From JANQMX01 sp965247175 (GTDB lineage: Bacteria > Pseudomonadota > Alphaproteobacteria > Kiloniellales > DSM-21159), in NCBI GenBank assembly GCA_965247175.1, contig OZ252006.1:3968001-4032000 (forward strand): a stretch of DNA of 64,000 bases. Direction: 5' to 3'. This document shows positions 16,169-24,509 of the stretch, piece by piece. The translations under genes were made by a program, and so were the position numbers. The notes under the pieces are model-generated. The model worked only from the letters and a program-made list of their open reading frames with translations, made no database searches and was not told where the DNA came from. The first letter of the stretch is position 1. Each line of letters starts with the position of its first letter.

Positions 16169-17764
16169 TCATGCCGTACGGAAACGTGCCAGCTCTTCGC
16201 CTGACGCGGCATCGTGCGCATGGACCGTGCAGACCAGGCAGGAGTCGTATGAGCGGCAGACGTGGCCGACCTCGACCGGATCGGCCGCATCTTTGACTGG
16301 CGTACCGATCAAGGCCTCCTCGATCGGACCGCGCTCGCCATCCGTCGCGCGCGGACCGACGTTCCAGGTCGTGGGTGCGATGATCTGATAGTTCTTGATC
16401 TTGCCGTCCCGCACTTCGATCCAATGGCAAAGCGCACCACGGATGGCTTCCGTTGCGCCCCAACCCCGACCGTCCTTTTCGGTCGGCTTGATGTACCACT
16501 CGTCGTTCAGCTTGAACTCGCGCAGAATGCGCTCCGCCTCGCGGTAGAGCTTGCAGAGCTCATGCATGCGGGCGAAGTGGCGCAGCAGAATCGAGGGGCC
16601 GCCCATCTTGCGGTACATGTCGAGCAGGAGCGGGTCGCTATGCTGCCAGCTTTCACCGTGCGAGCCGCCGGCAATGAGCTGTCGCGCGAGCGGCCCGGCT
16701 TCCAGCCGTCCGTTCTCGGCATGGCGGACCGCGGTGCACCAGGAGTACTTGCCGTCAGTATCGATCGGGTTCTTGCCCACCGGGTTGGTCACGCGGTCGA
16801 AGGGATGGACCTCGCCGGCCTCGTTGTACCAGGCATGGAGCATGTCCTCGCGTGCGAAGGACTGGTCCATCACCTTGTGCGTGTCGCTGGCGCCGTCATA
16901 GACGCCTGACTTCATGATGACCGCCGCATTCCGACCTTCGATCGTCGGGTTCTGGTACCTGTCTTCGTGCGGCAGATACCCCCAGCTGATGAACTTGCCG
17001 TGACCGCGGCCATAGTTCTGCAGGCCGATCTCCATGCCCATGCGCCAGTAGAGGCCGAGGTCGGAGTTCGCATGCTCCGGCCGCTCATCGAGCCAGGCCA
17101 TGAAGTCGTCGTAGGACTGAATCTCCTCGTAACGCTCCATGGAACAGCCGAACCACAGCGGCTCGATCCAGTTGCGCCGGAAGTGCTCCAGGATGGACCA
17201 GGCCCGCGTCACGTCCGTCAAGGTCGGGGCGCACATCACGCCGCCAGGAACCATGTAGGAGGAGTGTGGCCACTGCCCGCCCATCAAGGCGTAGATCTCG
17301 ACCGGGCGGCCGGAGATCGTCACGCCGGCCTCATAGGAGGTGCCGGTGAAGGGCGCGTAGCGCTTCACGGCTTCCTCGAAATGCTGGCTTGCGGAGTAGT
17401 TCTTGTTGGTGAAGTCGATCATGAACAGGCCGTAGTGGTGCCGCGGCAGGGACTGCAGGGACTCCACAAGCTGCCCGAGGTTGCGGGCCAGAATGGCGTT
17501 GCGCGGAACCGTGGCGCCCCAGGCCGTGTCCAAGGCCCAGGCAGCGCAGGTCAGATGCGATGCACCGCAGATGCCACAGGCACGCGGCGTCACCACCAGC
17601 CCCGCTTGCGGGTCCTTGTCCCGCAAGATGACTTCGAAGCCGCGGAACAGCTCGGCATGGGTCCAGGCGTTGGTGACGACGCCGTCTTCAATATCGACGC
17701 GGACATCGAGATCGCCTTCGACCCGGCCGACCGGCGAGATATCGAGCGTTTGAACTGCTGACAT
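16169..17764 (-). CDS. hupL: [NiFe]-hydrogenase large subunit
   Basis: The 531-residue catalytic subunit carries the Ni-Fe(CN)2CO site. The N-terminal L1 motif is RACGICGASHL (residues about 61-71) and the C-terminal L2 motif is DSCLVCTVH, together giving the four metal cysteines. L2 usually reads DPCxxCxxH; here Ser replaces Pro. Sixteen residues follow the His and should be removed by HupD. The SPVGRVEGDLDV opening is conserved. Sequence style resembles group 2a (cyanobacterial HupL, mycobacterial HucL) rather than membrane-bound group 1, from memory of those families. hupS lies 27 bases upstream. Confidence 0.95.
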   Translation of the reverse strand: MSAVQTLDISPVGRVEGDLDVRVDIEDGVVTNAWTHAELFRGFEVILRDKDPQAGLVVTPRACGICGASHLTCAAWALDTAWGATVPRNAILARNLGQLVESLQSLPRHHYGLFMIDFTNKNYSASQHFEEAVKRYAPFTGTSYEAGVTISGRPVEIYALMGGQWPHSSYMVPGGVMCAPTLTDVTRAWSILEHFRRNWIEPLWFGCSMERYEEIQSYDDFMAWLDERPEHANSDLGLYWRMGMEIGLQNYGRGHGKFISWGYLPHEDRYQNPTIEGRNAAVIMKSGVYDGASDTHKVMDQSFAREDMLHAWYNEAGEVHPFDRVTNPVGKNPIDTDGKYSWCTAVRHAENGRLEAGPLARQLIAGGSHGESWQHSDPLLLDMYRKMGGPSILLRHFARMHELCKLYREAERILREFKLNDEWYIKPTEKDGRGWGATEAIRGALCHWIEVRDGKIKNYQIIAPTTWNVGPRATDGERGPIEEALIGTPVKDAADPVEVGHVCRSYDSCLVCTVHAHDAASGEELARFRTA

Positions 17765-17791
17765 GTTTCTCTTTCCTCCCTGTTCGCCGGA

Positions 17792-18754
17792 TCAAACGAC
17801 GAAGATGTCTTGTTCGGCCCAGGCCGGCGCCGCGCCTTTCGCGGCAGCGGTGAGCTTGATGTAGCCCTTCTTGTCGACGCCATCGGGCAGGTCCTTGGGC
17901 ACACCCATGACCGTCTGGGTCTTGAAGACCGTTCCCGGTGCCAGATCGAAGAAGGGGAACTCGGGCTCCGTGCAGCCCAGGCAGGGCATGCCGGCACGGG
18001 TCTTGGAAGAAACCCGGTTCCACAGGATGCGGTTGCAGGGGCTGTGGGTCATGGGCCCGCGGCAGCCGAGGTCGTAGAACAGGCAGCCCTTGCGCTGGCC
18101 GAACGCCGTCGCCGAGACCTTGTAGGCGAAATGCATGTTTCGGGTGCAGCCGGTCTGCGTGAAGCTGGAGAAGAAGGTCTTCGGCCGCTGGAACTCGTCG
18201 AGGGTCAATTCACCGCCGCGGCCCGTCGCGACCGCCACAAGGATCTGCGTCACCCAGTCGGGGTGTGCAGGGCAGCCGGGGATGTTGATCACGGGAAGCC
18301 CCGCCTTGGAGGTGAAGCCGGCACCGAGCGCGCCACCGTGCTGGCGCTTGAGGAACTGCAGGCCTTCGCTTTCGGACGGGTTCGGCGCTGTGGCCGGGAT
18401 GCCGCCCCAGGTGGCGCAGTCGCCGATCGCGACGACGAACTGAGCCGCCGCCGAGAGCTCCTTGACCCACTCCTTCATCGGCCGGCCGCAAAAGCGGTTC
18501 CACTCGCCGGTTCCGTCAGGGGCGTTCACAACGGTGCCTTCGAAGACGAAGATATCGAGCTGAATCTCTCCCGAGATGCACTTCTCGAGAATGGCTTTCA
18601 CGTTGTCGCCGAGCTCGAGCCCCAACGAGGGTTGCCACAGCACGTTGATGCCGAAGTCGGTGACCAGGTCGCAGGCGCTCGGTTCCTCGGCATTGAGAAA
18701 CGACATGGTGTTGCCCGAACAGGCGCCGCCCTGGAGCCATAAGAGATTGGCCAT
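17792..18754 (-). CDS. hupS: [NiFe]-hydrogenase small subunit (no Tat signal)
   Basis: The 320-residue Fe-S subunit relays electrons from the active site. The N terminus MANLLWLQGGACSGNTMSFL starts directly with the proximal-cluster Cys motif, with no Tat signal and no C-terminal membrane anchor, so the enzyme stays on the cytosolic side. Further cluster ligands occur in GDCATWGG, NIPGCPAHPDW, GCTRNMHF and in the LGCRGP / PCNR / PCLGCTEPEFPF region, consistent with three clusters. Start wording and length match group 2a HupS/HucS. It is the first gene of the operon, 82 bases from the sigma54 promoter. Confidence 0.95.
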   Translation of the reverse strand: MANLLWLQGGACSGNTMSFLNAEEPSACDLVTDFGINVLWQPSLGLELGDNVKAILEKCISGEIQLDIFVFEGTVVNAPDGTGEWNRFCGRPMKEWVKELSAAAQFVVAIGDCATWGGIPATAPNPSESEGLQFLKRQHGGALGAGFTSKAGLPVINIPGCPAHPDWVTQILVAVATGRGGELTLDEFQRPKTFFSSFTQTGCTRNMHFAYKVSATAFGQRKGCLFYDLGCRGPMTHSPCNRILWNRVSSKTRAGMPCLGCTEPEFPFFDLAPGTVFKTQTVMGVPKDLPDGVDKKGYIKLTAAAKGAAPAWAEQDIFVV

Positions 18755-18836
18755 CGATATCCTCCCTATTCATCCCGATCCGTCTCCGGTCCAGGCAGCG
18801 GATGAGGGCCGCCAAGGACCTTGGGGGAAGAGCAAA

Positions 18837-18851
18837 GCAATTCCGATGCCA
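18837..18851 (-). promoter_or_regulatory. Sigma54 promoter of the hydrogenase operon
   Basis: On the minus strand TGGCAT-N5-TTGC gives the invariant GG-N10-GC spacing of -24/-12 promoters, followed by T. It ends about 82 bases before hupS, leaving a leader of roughly 70 bases. The neighbouring regulator has the GAFTGA loop needed to activate sigma54 polymerase. Confidence 0.8.
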
Positions 18852-18880
18852 AGTTAACGATTTCGATAGGAAGTGTTTTT

Positions 18881-18967
18881 TCTCAACATGTTGCCGGGTC
18901 ATGCCGTCGGGCGGCCGACGAAAAAACAGCGCGACTGTAAACTAAGTTGCTTGTTGAGAGTGTAAAC
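18881..18967 (-). promoter_or_regulatory. Candidate upstream activator sites
   Basis: Upstream of the sigma54 promoter lie two direct copies of GTTTACA (minus strand; 18936-18942 and 18961-18967, 25 bases apart), inverted copies of TCTCAACA (18881-18888) and TGTTGAGA (18952-18959), and the palindrome CAACATGTTG (18884-18893). The distance, 45-130 bases from the promoter, fits activator sites of a HoxA/NtrC-like protein. Which repeat is bound is unknown. Confidence 0.5.
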
Positions 18968-18982
18968 TTGGCTTGCAGCCGT

Positions 18983-19204
18983 TTAGCCGTGTCGATTGCC
19001 GCAGACCGGGCATTCGGCCTCGCCAGGGCGGCCGTACCAAACGCCGCGGCAGTGGCTGCACCAGTGTCCGTGGCAGCCCTTGCCGTCCGGGTCGACCTGG
19101 CGGGCGAGCGGAGTCAATCCAAGCTCCTTGACCGGGCTGCGCCTGTTCTTTCCCGGCACGCGAGACTGCGGAAAACGGATGACACGCGGCGGCTCGTCGC
19201 TCAC
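18983..19204 (-). CDS. Small zinc-ribbon protein next to the hydrogenase regulator
   Basis: The 73-residue protein starts at GTG 19204, 24 bases after the regulator stop. The C-terminal half has CSHC, then 12 residues, then CPVCG, a zinc-ribbon or rubredoxin-type knuckle, preceded by GCHGHW. The N-terminal half is basic and Pro-rich (PRVIRFPQSRVPGKNRR). It may share the regulator's transcript. The Cys spacing is close to that of the zinc domain missing from HypA here, but it is also common in unrelated zinc ribbons. Confidence 0.65.
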   Translation of the reverse strand: MSDEPPRVIRFPQSRVPGKNRRSPVKELGLTPLARQVDPDGKGCHGHWCSHCRGVWYGRPGEAECPVCGNRHG

Positions 19205-19228
19205 CGGCAGCGAGGGTCCCGGGCCCCG

Positions 19229-20674
19229 TTAGGCGTCCTGCAGGCCATAGCGCTTGATCTTGTTGGCCAAGCCGACTCGCGACAAGCCCAGTTGATCGGC
19301 TGCACGGCTTTGATTCCAGCGATGACGCTCAAGGGCTTGGGTTACGATGCGCCGCTCCAGGCTCTCAACCATCTCCTTCAGGCTGGCGCCCTCTGGCTCG
19401 AACATCGCCTGGTCGGCCGAGGCCATGGTCTGCACGCTGCTGATCGCCGGCGAGAGATGGCGGGTCAGCAAGTAGCCGCCTTGGTCCGCCACGGCGACCA
19501 TGCGCCGAACCTCGGTCTCCAGCTCCCGCACGTTGCCCGGATAGGAGTAGGCCTCGAGTTTATCGAGCGCGTCCTTCGCCACACCGAGCACCCTATGCCC
19601 GACCACGCCGGCATACTTCTCGATGAAGAATTGAACCAGCGCCGCCACGTCCTCGCTGCGTTCGCGCAGTGGCGGGATGTCGAGCTCGAAGCCCTTGAGG
19701 CGATAATACAGATCGCGGCGGAATTCGCCGCGCTCCACCAATTCATCGAGCCGCCGGTTGCTGGCCGCGATGATGCGCACGTCTGCCCGGGTGACCTTGT
19801 CCGAGCCGAGTGGCTTGACCTCGCCCTCTTGCAGAAAGCGCAGCAGGCTGACCTGAAAGCTCGGTGAGATCTCCGAGATCTCGTCCAGGAACACGGTGCC
19901 GCCATCGGCCGCGCGGAATAGCCCGAGCCGGTCCGAGACGGCGCCGGTAAAGGCGCCACGCACGTGGCCGAACAGCTCCGAATGCAGCGTGCTTTCAGAC
20001 ACGCCGCCGCAGTTCTGAACGTGCATCGGCGAGTTCATGCGCGTGGAGTTGAAATGGATCGCGCGCGCAAGCAGCTCCTTTCCGGTTCCCGTCTCGCCGT
20101 GGATCACCACCGGCAAATCGGTTTGGGCCGCCTGCTTCGCTTCGGCGCACAAGTCGGCCATCTTCGGGCTGACGTAGACGAGCTTCTCGAACTGCGACCA
20201 GCCGCCTTGGACTGATTGCTCCTCGGCCTGGGTGAAGATGCCGTCGTCGATGGAGATCTTGAACTCTCGGCTGAGCAAACGATGGCGGCGCGACAGCTCG
20301 CCGAGCTCCAGCGCGCGCTTGGCGACCAGTCTCAAGAGTTCGGCCTGGACCGGCTTGACCAGATAGAGATAGGTCGCTGCGCGCCGCGCGATCTCGGCCG
20401 CTCCGTCGGGGTTATCAGGCTCGGCGATGAGGACTCGTGCCACCGAAGGCTGGGAGATCCGCGCGGAGATCAGCGCGTTGTCGAGATCGTTCGCGAATGC
20501 GCTGGCATCGGCCACCAGGAGATGTGCTTCGATCTGCTGTAGGCGGTCTGCTACGTGGGCTTCGTCCTCGCAGAGAATCAGCCGATAGTCGGACTCCGCC
20601 CCGAACGCGCTCTGCGCCGCTGCGATCACGTCTGGATCGTCGGACACCAGAAGCACGGTGTGGAGAGTGCCCAC
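19229..20674 (-). CDS. Sigma54-dependent response regulator, HoxA/HupR-like
   Basis: The 481-residue NtrC-type activator has a receiver domain (1-120; candidate phosphorylated Asp in LLVADASAF, Lys in YLVKP), a central AAA+ domain (about 165-400) with GETGTGKE Walker A, the RGAFTGA sigma54-contact loop and DEISEI Walker B, and a C-terminal Fis-type helix-turn-helix (NQSRAADQLGLSRVGLANKI). Start is GTG 20674. Position beside hup genes with a sigma54 promoter matches HoxA/HupR regulators of hydrogenases. No cognate histidine kinase or sensory hydrogenase is in the window. It is the last chromosomal gene before the mobile element. Confidence 0.93.
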   Translation of the reverse strand: MGTLHTVLLVSDDPDVIAAAQSAFGAESDYRLILCEDEAHVADRLQQIEAHLLVADASAFANDLDNALISARISQPSVARVLIAEPDNPDGAAEIARRAATYLYLVKPVQAELLRLVAKRALELGELSRRHRLLSREFKISIDDGIFTQAEEQSVQGGWSQFEKLVYVSPKMADLCAEAKQAAQTDLPVVIHGETGTGKELLARAIHFNSTRMNSPMHVQNCGGVSESTLHSELFGHVRGAFTGAVSDRLGLFRAADGGTVFLDEISEISPSFQVSLLRFLQEGEVKPLGSDKVTRADVRIIAASNRRLDELVERGEFRRDLYYRLKGFELDIPPLRERSEDVAALVQFFIEKYAGVVGHRVLGVAKDALDKLEAYSYPGNVRELETEVRRMVAVADQGGYLLTRHLSPAISSVQTMASADQAMFEPEGASLKEMVESLERRIVTQALERHRWNQSRAADQLGLSRVGLANKIKRYGLQDA

Positions 20675-20865
20675 CAGCCAACTTTCTTTACAGATTGAAA
20701 ATCAACATAGCATATACCGAGTCATGACGAGAGGGTCAACCGGCGCGCATCTCCGGCAAGCGAGGATCGACGGCGTGCGGGAGCGCGCCGTGAACCGAAA
20801 CGCGCTGGTATCAGCGGAGAGGCGACAACGCCTAACTTGAGCTCTTGGAAGAATGGCGGAGCTAA

Positions 20866-20953
20866 GGGGAGAAAGTTCGAACTCCCCAGATGCCTTGTTC
20901 GAAGAACTCGAAAACTGGAACAAGCATCTCGCACATTTAGATCATAGCGATCT
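20866..20953. other. Candidate origin of transfer (oriT) upstream of mobC
   Basis: Three inverted repeats stand in the last 100 bases before mobC: GGGGAG/CTCCCC (20866-20871 and 20882-20887) around TTCGAA, CTTGTTC/GAACAAG (20894-20900 and 20918-20924), and AGATC/GATCT (20939-20943 and 20949-20953). Mobilization regions usually place oriT here, but I cannot point to a nic site. Confidence 0.5.
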
Positions 20954-20964
20954 GAGGTGCGATC

Positions 20965-21378
20965 ATGAGCACCCCGGATAAGCGTAATACCCTAGAATCA
21001 AACGGAAAAAAGGCGCTACCGCCGTTTTCGTTGCGCTTGTCTTCTGAGGAGCGGGCGGCACTCGAACGCGCGGCGGGCAGGAAACCGCTCGGGGCGTTTA
21101 TCCGGGAAAAGCTGTTCGACGGAGAGCTGACGCCGCGCCGCACAAGAGGCCGGAGACCGGTCAAGGACCATACGGCCCTGGCCCAAGTCTTAGGCGCGCT
21201 CGGCCAGTCGCGGCTCTCCAGCAATCTCAATCAACTGGCCAAGGCGGCGCATATCGGCGCCTTGCCGATCACCCCGGAGCTGGAACAGGAACTCGGCGAA
21301 GCCTGTGCCGAGATCCGCGCGATGCGCGACGATCTCATGCAGGCGCTCGGGCACAAGGTCATGGAGGATCCGTCATGA
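20965..21378 (+). CDS. mobC: MobC-like relaxosome accessory protein
   Basis: The 137-residue protein has an N-terminal ribbon-helix-helix-like region (FSLRLSSEERAALERAAG) and the MobC motif SRLSSNLNQLAKAAHIGALP near residue 90, then a helical tail. Such proteins help the relaxase open DNA at oriT. The stop overlaps the relaxase start by 4 bases (ATGA), so the two form one operon. It marks the left end of the mobile element's transfer module. Confidence 0.85.
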   Translation: MSTPDKRNTLESNGKKALPPFSLRLSSEERAALERAAGRKPLGAFIREKLFDGELTPRRTRGRRPVKDHTALAQVLGALGQSRLSSNLNQLAKAAHIGALPITPELEQELGEACAEIRAMRDDLMQALGHKVMEDPS

Positions 21379-22682
21379 TCCTCAAGGGCTCTCAACGCGG
21401 CGGGGCGTTGCAACTCGCCCGCCACCTTCTGCACGGCGATGAAAACGAGCATGTCGACGTGCATGAGCTGCGCGGCTTCGCAGCCGAGCGGTCTCTCTCC
21501 AATGCGCTGAACGAGATTGCGGCGATCGCCAAGGGCACGCGCTGTAAACAGTGCCTCTTCTCCCTAAGCCTCAATCCGCCGGAGAATGAGACCGTCCCGG
21601 TCGAGGTCTTCGAGGGCGCTATCGGACGGGTCGAAGAAAAGCTCGGGCTGACCGATCAACCGCGCGCCATCGTCTTCCATGAAAAGGAAGGACGGCGGCA
21701 TGCGCATGTCGTGTGGTCGCGGATCGATATCGAAGAGATGAAGGCGATCACGCTCTCCCACTTCAAACTCAAGCTGAAGGACATTTCCAAAGAACTGTTT
21801 CTTGAGCATGGCTGGCGGCTGCCGGAAGGTCTGCGCGACAAAGACAAGCGCGATCCCCTCACCTTCAGCCGTGAAGAGTGGCAGCAAGCCAAACGCACCA
21901 AGCAGAATCCGAAGATCCTGAAACAGCAACTCCAGGAGGCTTACACGATCTCCGACTCCCGCGCCGCGTTCGAGCATGCGCTCGAAGAACAGGGCTTCTA
22001 TCTCGCACGCGGAGACCGGCGCGGCTTCATGGCCATCGATTATCGCGGCGAGTTGTATGCGCTCTCACGCTGGACCGGACGCAGAGCCAAAGAGCTGAAA
22101 GACAAGCTCGGCGATCCCTCGACGCTTCGCTCGGTGCAGGAGACGAAAGACCTAATCGCCTCTCGCATGACCGGGAAGATTGAGAGTTACATCGATGAGG
22201 TCGAGCGCATCCTGAAAGGCAAGATGGCGACCACCGCGCTTAAGCGCGCACAGATGAAAGAGCGTCACCGCGCCGATCGGCAGGACCTGAGGGAGCGACA
22301 ACAAACACGGGCGGCACAAGAAGCGAAAAACCGGGCCGGACGGTTCCGCCGCGGCGTGAAAGGCCTCTGGGACTGGATCAGCGGCAAGTCGAAGCAGATC
22401 CGTAAACAGAATGAGCAAGAGGCGGAACGTGCCGCGCGGCGGGACTCCGAGGAACGGGAGTCCCAGATCACGGCGCAACTGAAAGAGCGCCGCGCGCTGC
22501 AAGCCGAAATCAAAGACGCGAAACGCTCACACGGCGAAGAGATCGCCCGGCTCAATGTCGATGTCGCCGACTACCTGCGTCTGGCCGGGAAAGAGCCAGA
22601 AGCAGAGCGTGCTCCTATCGTCGGGCGGCAGCCGGAGATCACGCGCGCCTCCAATCGCGGCGGGCCAGAGATTGAGCGGTGA
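21375..22682 (+). CDS. Relaxase/mobilization nuclease (MobP/VirD2-like)
   Basis: The 435-residue protein has the relaxase fold in its N-terminal 170 residues. The metal-binding histidines are in EGRRHAHVVWSRID (about residue 110), and FHEKEG is next to it. The catalytic Tyr is not certain; candidates are the Tyr residues in the first 50 positions, which are absent or replaced here, so a His or other residue could act, or the true Tyr may be elsewhere. The C-terminal 150 residues are a highly charged coiled coil that should bind partner proteins. It nicks oriT and leads the strand into the recipient. Confidence 0.85.
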   Translation: MILKGSQRGGALQLARHLLHGDENEHVDVHELRGFAAERSLSNALNEIAAIAKGTRCKQCLFSLSLNPPENETVPVEVFEGAIGRVEEKLGLTDQPRAIVFHEKEGRRHAHVVWSRIDIEEMKAITLSHFKLKLKDISKELFLEHGWRLPEGLRDKDKRDPLTFSREEWQQAKRTKQNPKILKQQLQEAYTISDSRAAFEHALEEQGFYLARGDRRGFMAIDYRGELYALSRWTGRRAKELKDKLGDPSTLRSVQETKDLIASRMTGKIESYIDEVERILKGKMATTALKRAQMKERHRADRQDLRERQQTRAAQEAKNRAGRFRRGVKGLWDWISGKSKQIRKQNEQEAERAARRDSEERESQITAQLKERRALQAEIKDAKRSHGEEIARLNVDVADYLRLAGKEPEAERAPIVGRQPEITRASNRGGPEIER

Positions 22683-23033
22683 TGAGAAAGCGCATTTCGG
22701 TGCTCGAAAAGGTCGATCTTGAAATTGCGAGCCGTATGTCAGGCCTCCAATCCTTAGCGGCCACCCCTCCCAGATATGCGAGATGCAAACCGTCAGCTAT
22801 GTGCTGCCCCTCTGCTGAACTCGATGGCGTGACAAGCTGTGCCAGTGAATCGACTTCGGTCGAGCCTGGAATGTTTGCAACCTTGCACTGGCAGTAAAAC
22901 CTATAGCGATGCCTGGTGAAACGGACCTGTTCTTCTTTAGGGATGCCATTTTATATAGACATAATCGCAAATATCTCTATAGTGTATTCTATTTAAAATT
23001 GTGCACTTAAGAATACAACACAAGTGAGGTCCC
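22683..23033. other. Non-coding gap upstream of an AT-rich secreted protein gene
   Basis: 351 bases without a convincing gene. GC content falls sharply after about 22930. A TATAGT hexamer near 22977 could be a -10 box for the next gene; I see no good -35. A reading frame from 22682 to 22897 overlaps the relaxase stop but its Cys/Ser-rich translation looks non-coding. Confidence 0.4.
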
Positions 23034-24461
23034 ATGTTAAAAAGAGCATTTATAGCGGTAGTCTTATCTATTGGCGTGGCAGGAGAGAGTCTTGCGCAAG
23101 AACAGAGCATTATTCCTGAATTTAGCGATATCGAAGCGGCACCGCGCATGTATGTACCTGATTCTGAACCCGACTCAAGGCAGAAACAATTTGACAGATT
23201 GCTAGATGGATTGATTGACGAATACTCGCTCACTGGAGACGCAGCTATTGAACTGAAGAAATCGATGGAGGCGATGTACTTCTATAGGGGGCTTAATGGA
23301 ATATACAACGGTTGTAGCTTCAATGGTTCTGGGTACGACTGCCCTATTATGTATCCTCCGCCTATTTTTCAAAGTAATATCGTTTTGGAGCCCGACTGTG
23401 AAATTGGCACTGAGGACTACCTGGACTGCTTGCGCAAATCCTCCTTCGCGATATTGCCTCTCATATGCAACGGGATATGGGAGTATCCAGAGAATGCTCC
23501 AATAGACGCAATCAGGAAGATGGTTCGAGATGGAACGCCGCCCTTAGAGCTACAGAAGGAGGACCGCAACAAGTTGATCCAGTGGATCTTTTCTGATCGC
23601 GCACGCACGCGCGAACGGCTAGGTCCGACCAAGCATTCGTCACCCTTTCAAAGTAAAGAAGAAATAGAAGAAATAGAAATAATGGCGGCCGGAGATGGAA
23701 GAGTACTGCTAATTGGCATTATAGGCAACATAATAGCACACCACTTAATAGAATTAGGGGGCGAAATCTATAAGGAATACTCAAGACCTCCCAGCATTCC
23801 GCTCGACCCGTGGATTGAGAACATCACCGAGGCAGAATTGGATGAAGTTCTTGAAAGTCGCCAAGAGAGTTTGAAGCGATTTGATGATTGGTACAATAGT
23901 GGAATTTACGGAGACAACCCTTGGCTGATGGAACAACTGAAAAAGTCGAGAGTCTTACTCCAAGGAACGGTGGACAAGCTGAAGCACAGAAAAAAAGAAC
24001 TTGAGTGGCAAAGGGAGCATGGAGAGTCTTTGAGACCGCCTAGAGGCAACAAGCCGAGCGCGGTCGGGGGTTCTTCAAAAAAGGGCGACCGATCACCTTC
24101 GGAAAACAGGGAGAACAGGGGCGATATTGCAGATGCGCACGAGGTGAGGGAACTACTCCGCGAACAGCGTGAACGAGAACAGCGAGAGCGCGCCGAACGC
24201 GATCGACTTGAAAAAGAACGATTGAATAAACAGAAAGACCAAGCAGATAAAGCACCCACAGAAAAGCAAGAAAAAGGAAAAGAGGAAAAGATCGAAAAAG
24301 AGAGCCCGCCAACTCCTATCGGCCCCATTTTGCCCAGGCAAGTGATAGATGAAGGAATGCAGCAAAAGCCCACTGATTCTGGGCTATCCAGTTCTCGCAC
24401 CGTTCGACCTGCTGTCTACAACGAGCTGATGGAAGCATGTGGCCCACTAGCCTCGAACTAG
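23034..24461 (+). CDS. Secreted protein of unknown function, AT-rich cargo
   Basis: The 475-residue protein starts with a signal peptide (MLKRAFIAVVLSIGVAGESLAQ). Residues about 30-220 hold several Cys (NGCSF, DCPIM, DCEIG, DCLRK, ICNG), suggesting disulfides in the periplasm. A hydrophobic segment (LLIGIIGNIIAHHLI) lies around 225-240. The region 330-430 is highly charged coiled coil with Glu/Arg/Lys repeats. Base composition is far more AT-rich than the transfer genes before it, a sign of separate acquisition. I know no family. Confidence 0.75.
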   Translation: MLKRAFIAVVLSIGVAGESLAQEQSIIPEFSDIEAAPRMYVPDSEPDSRQKQFDRLLDGLIDEYSLTGDAAIELKKSMEAMYFYRGLNGIYNGCSFNGSGYDCPIMYPPPIFQSNIVLEPDCEIGTEDYLDCLRKSSFAILPLICNGIWEYPENAPIDAIRKMVRDGTPPLELQKEDRNKLIQWIFSDRARTRERLGPTKHSSPFQSKEEIEEIEIMAAGDGRVLLIGIIGNIIAHHLIELGGEIYKEYSRPPSIPLDPWIENITEAELDEVLESRQESLKRFDDWYNSGIYGDNPWLMEQLKKSRVLLQGTVDKLKHRKKELEWQREHGESLRPPRGNKPSAVGGSSKKGDRSPSENRENRGDIADAHEVRELLREQREREQRERAERDRLEKERLNKQKDQADKAPTEKQEKGKEEKIEKESPPTPIGPILPRQVIDEGMQQKPTDSGLSSSRTVRPAVYNELMEACGPLASN

Positions 24462-24509
24462 GTATTACCGCTTGGCTCGTTCTTTATTCAGTGTGCAGAG
24501 TCTAGACAC

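Noticed and set aside
20675..20865. Left attachment site as a copy of the tRNA-Arg 3' end
   Set aside because: I searched the interval between the regulator and mobC for the tRNA end (GGACCCGAC, TTCGAACCTG and shorter) and found no convincing copy.
22679..22897. A 72-residue frame overlapping the relaxase stop
   Set aside because: Tight overlap made it tempting, but composition is Ser/Cys/Pro-rich without recognisable structure and it ends inside a region of changing base composition.
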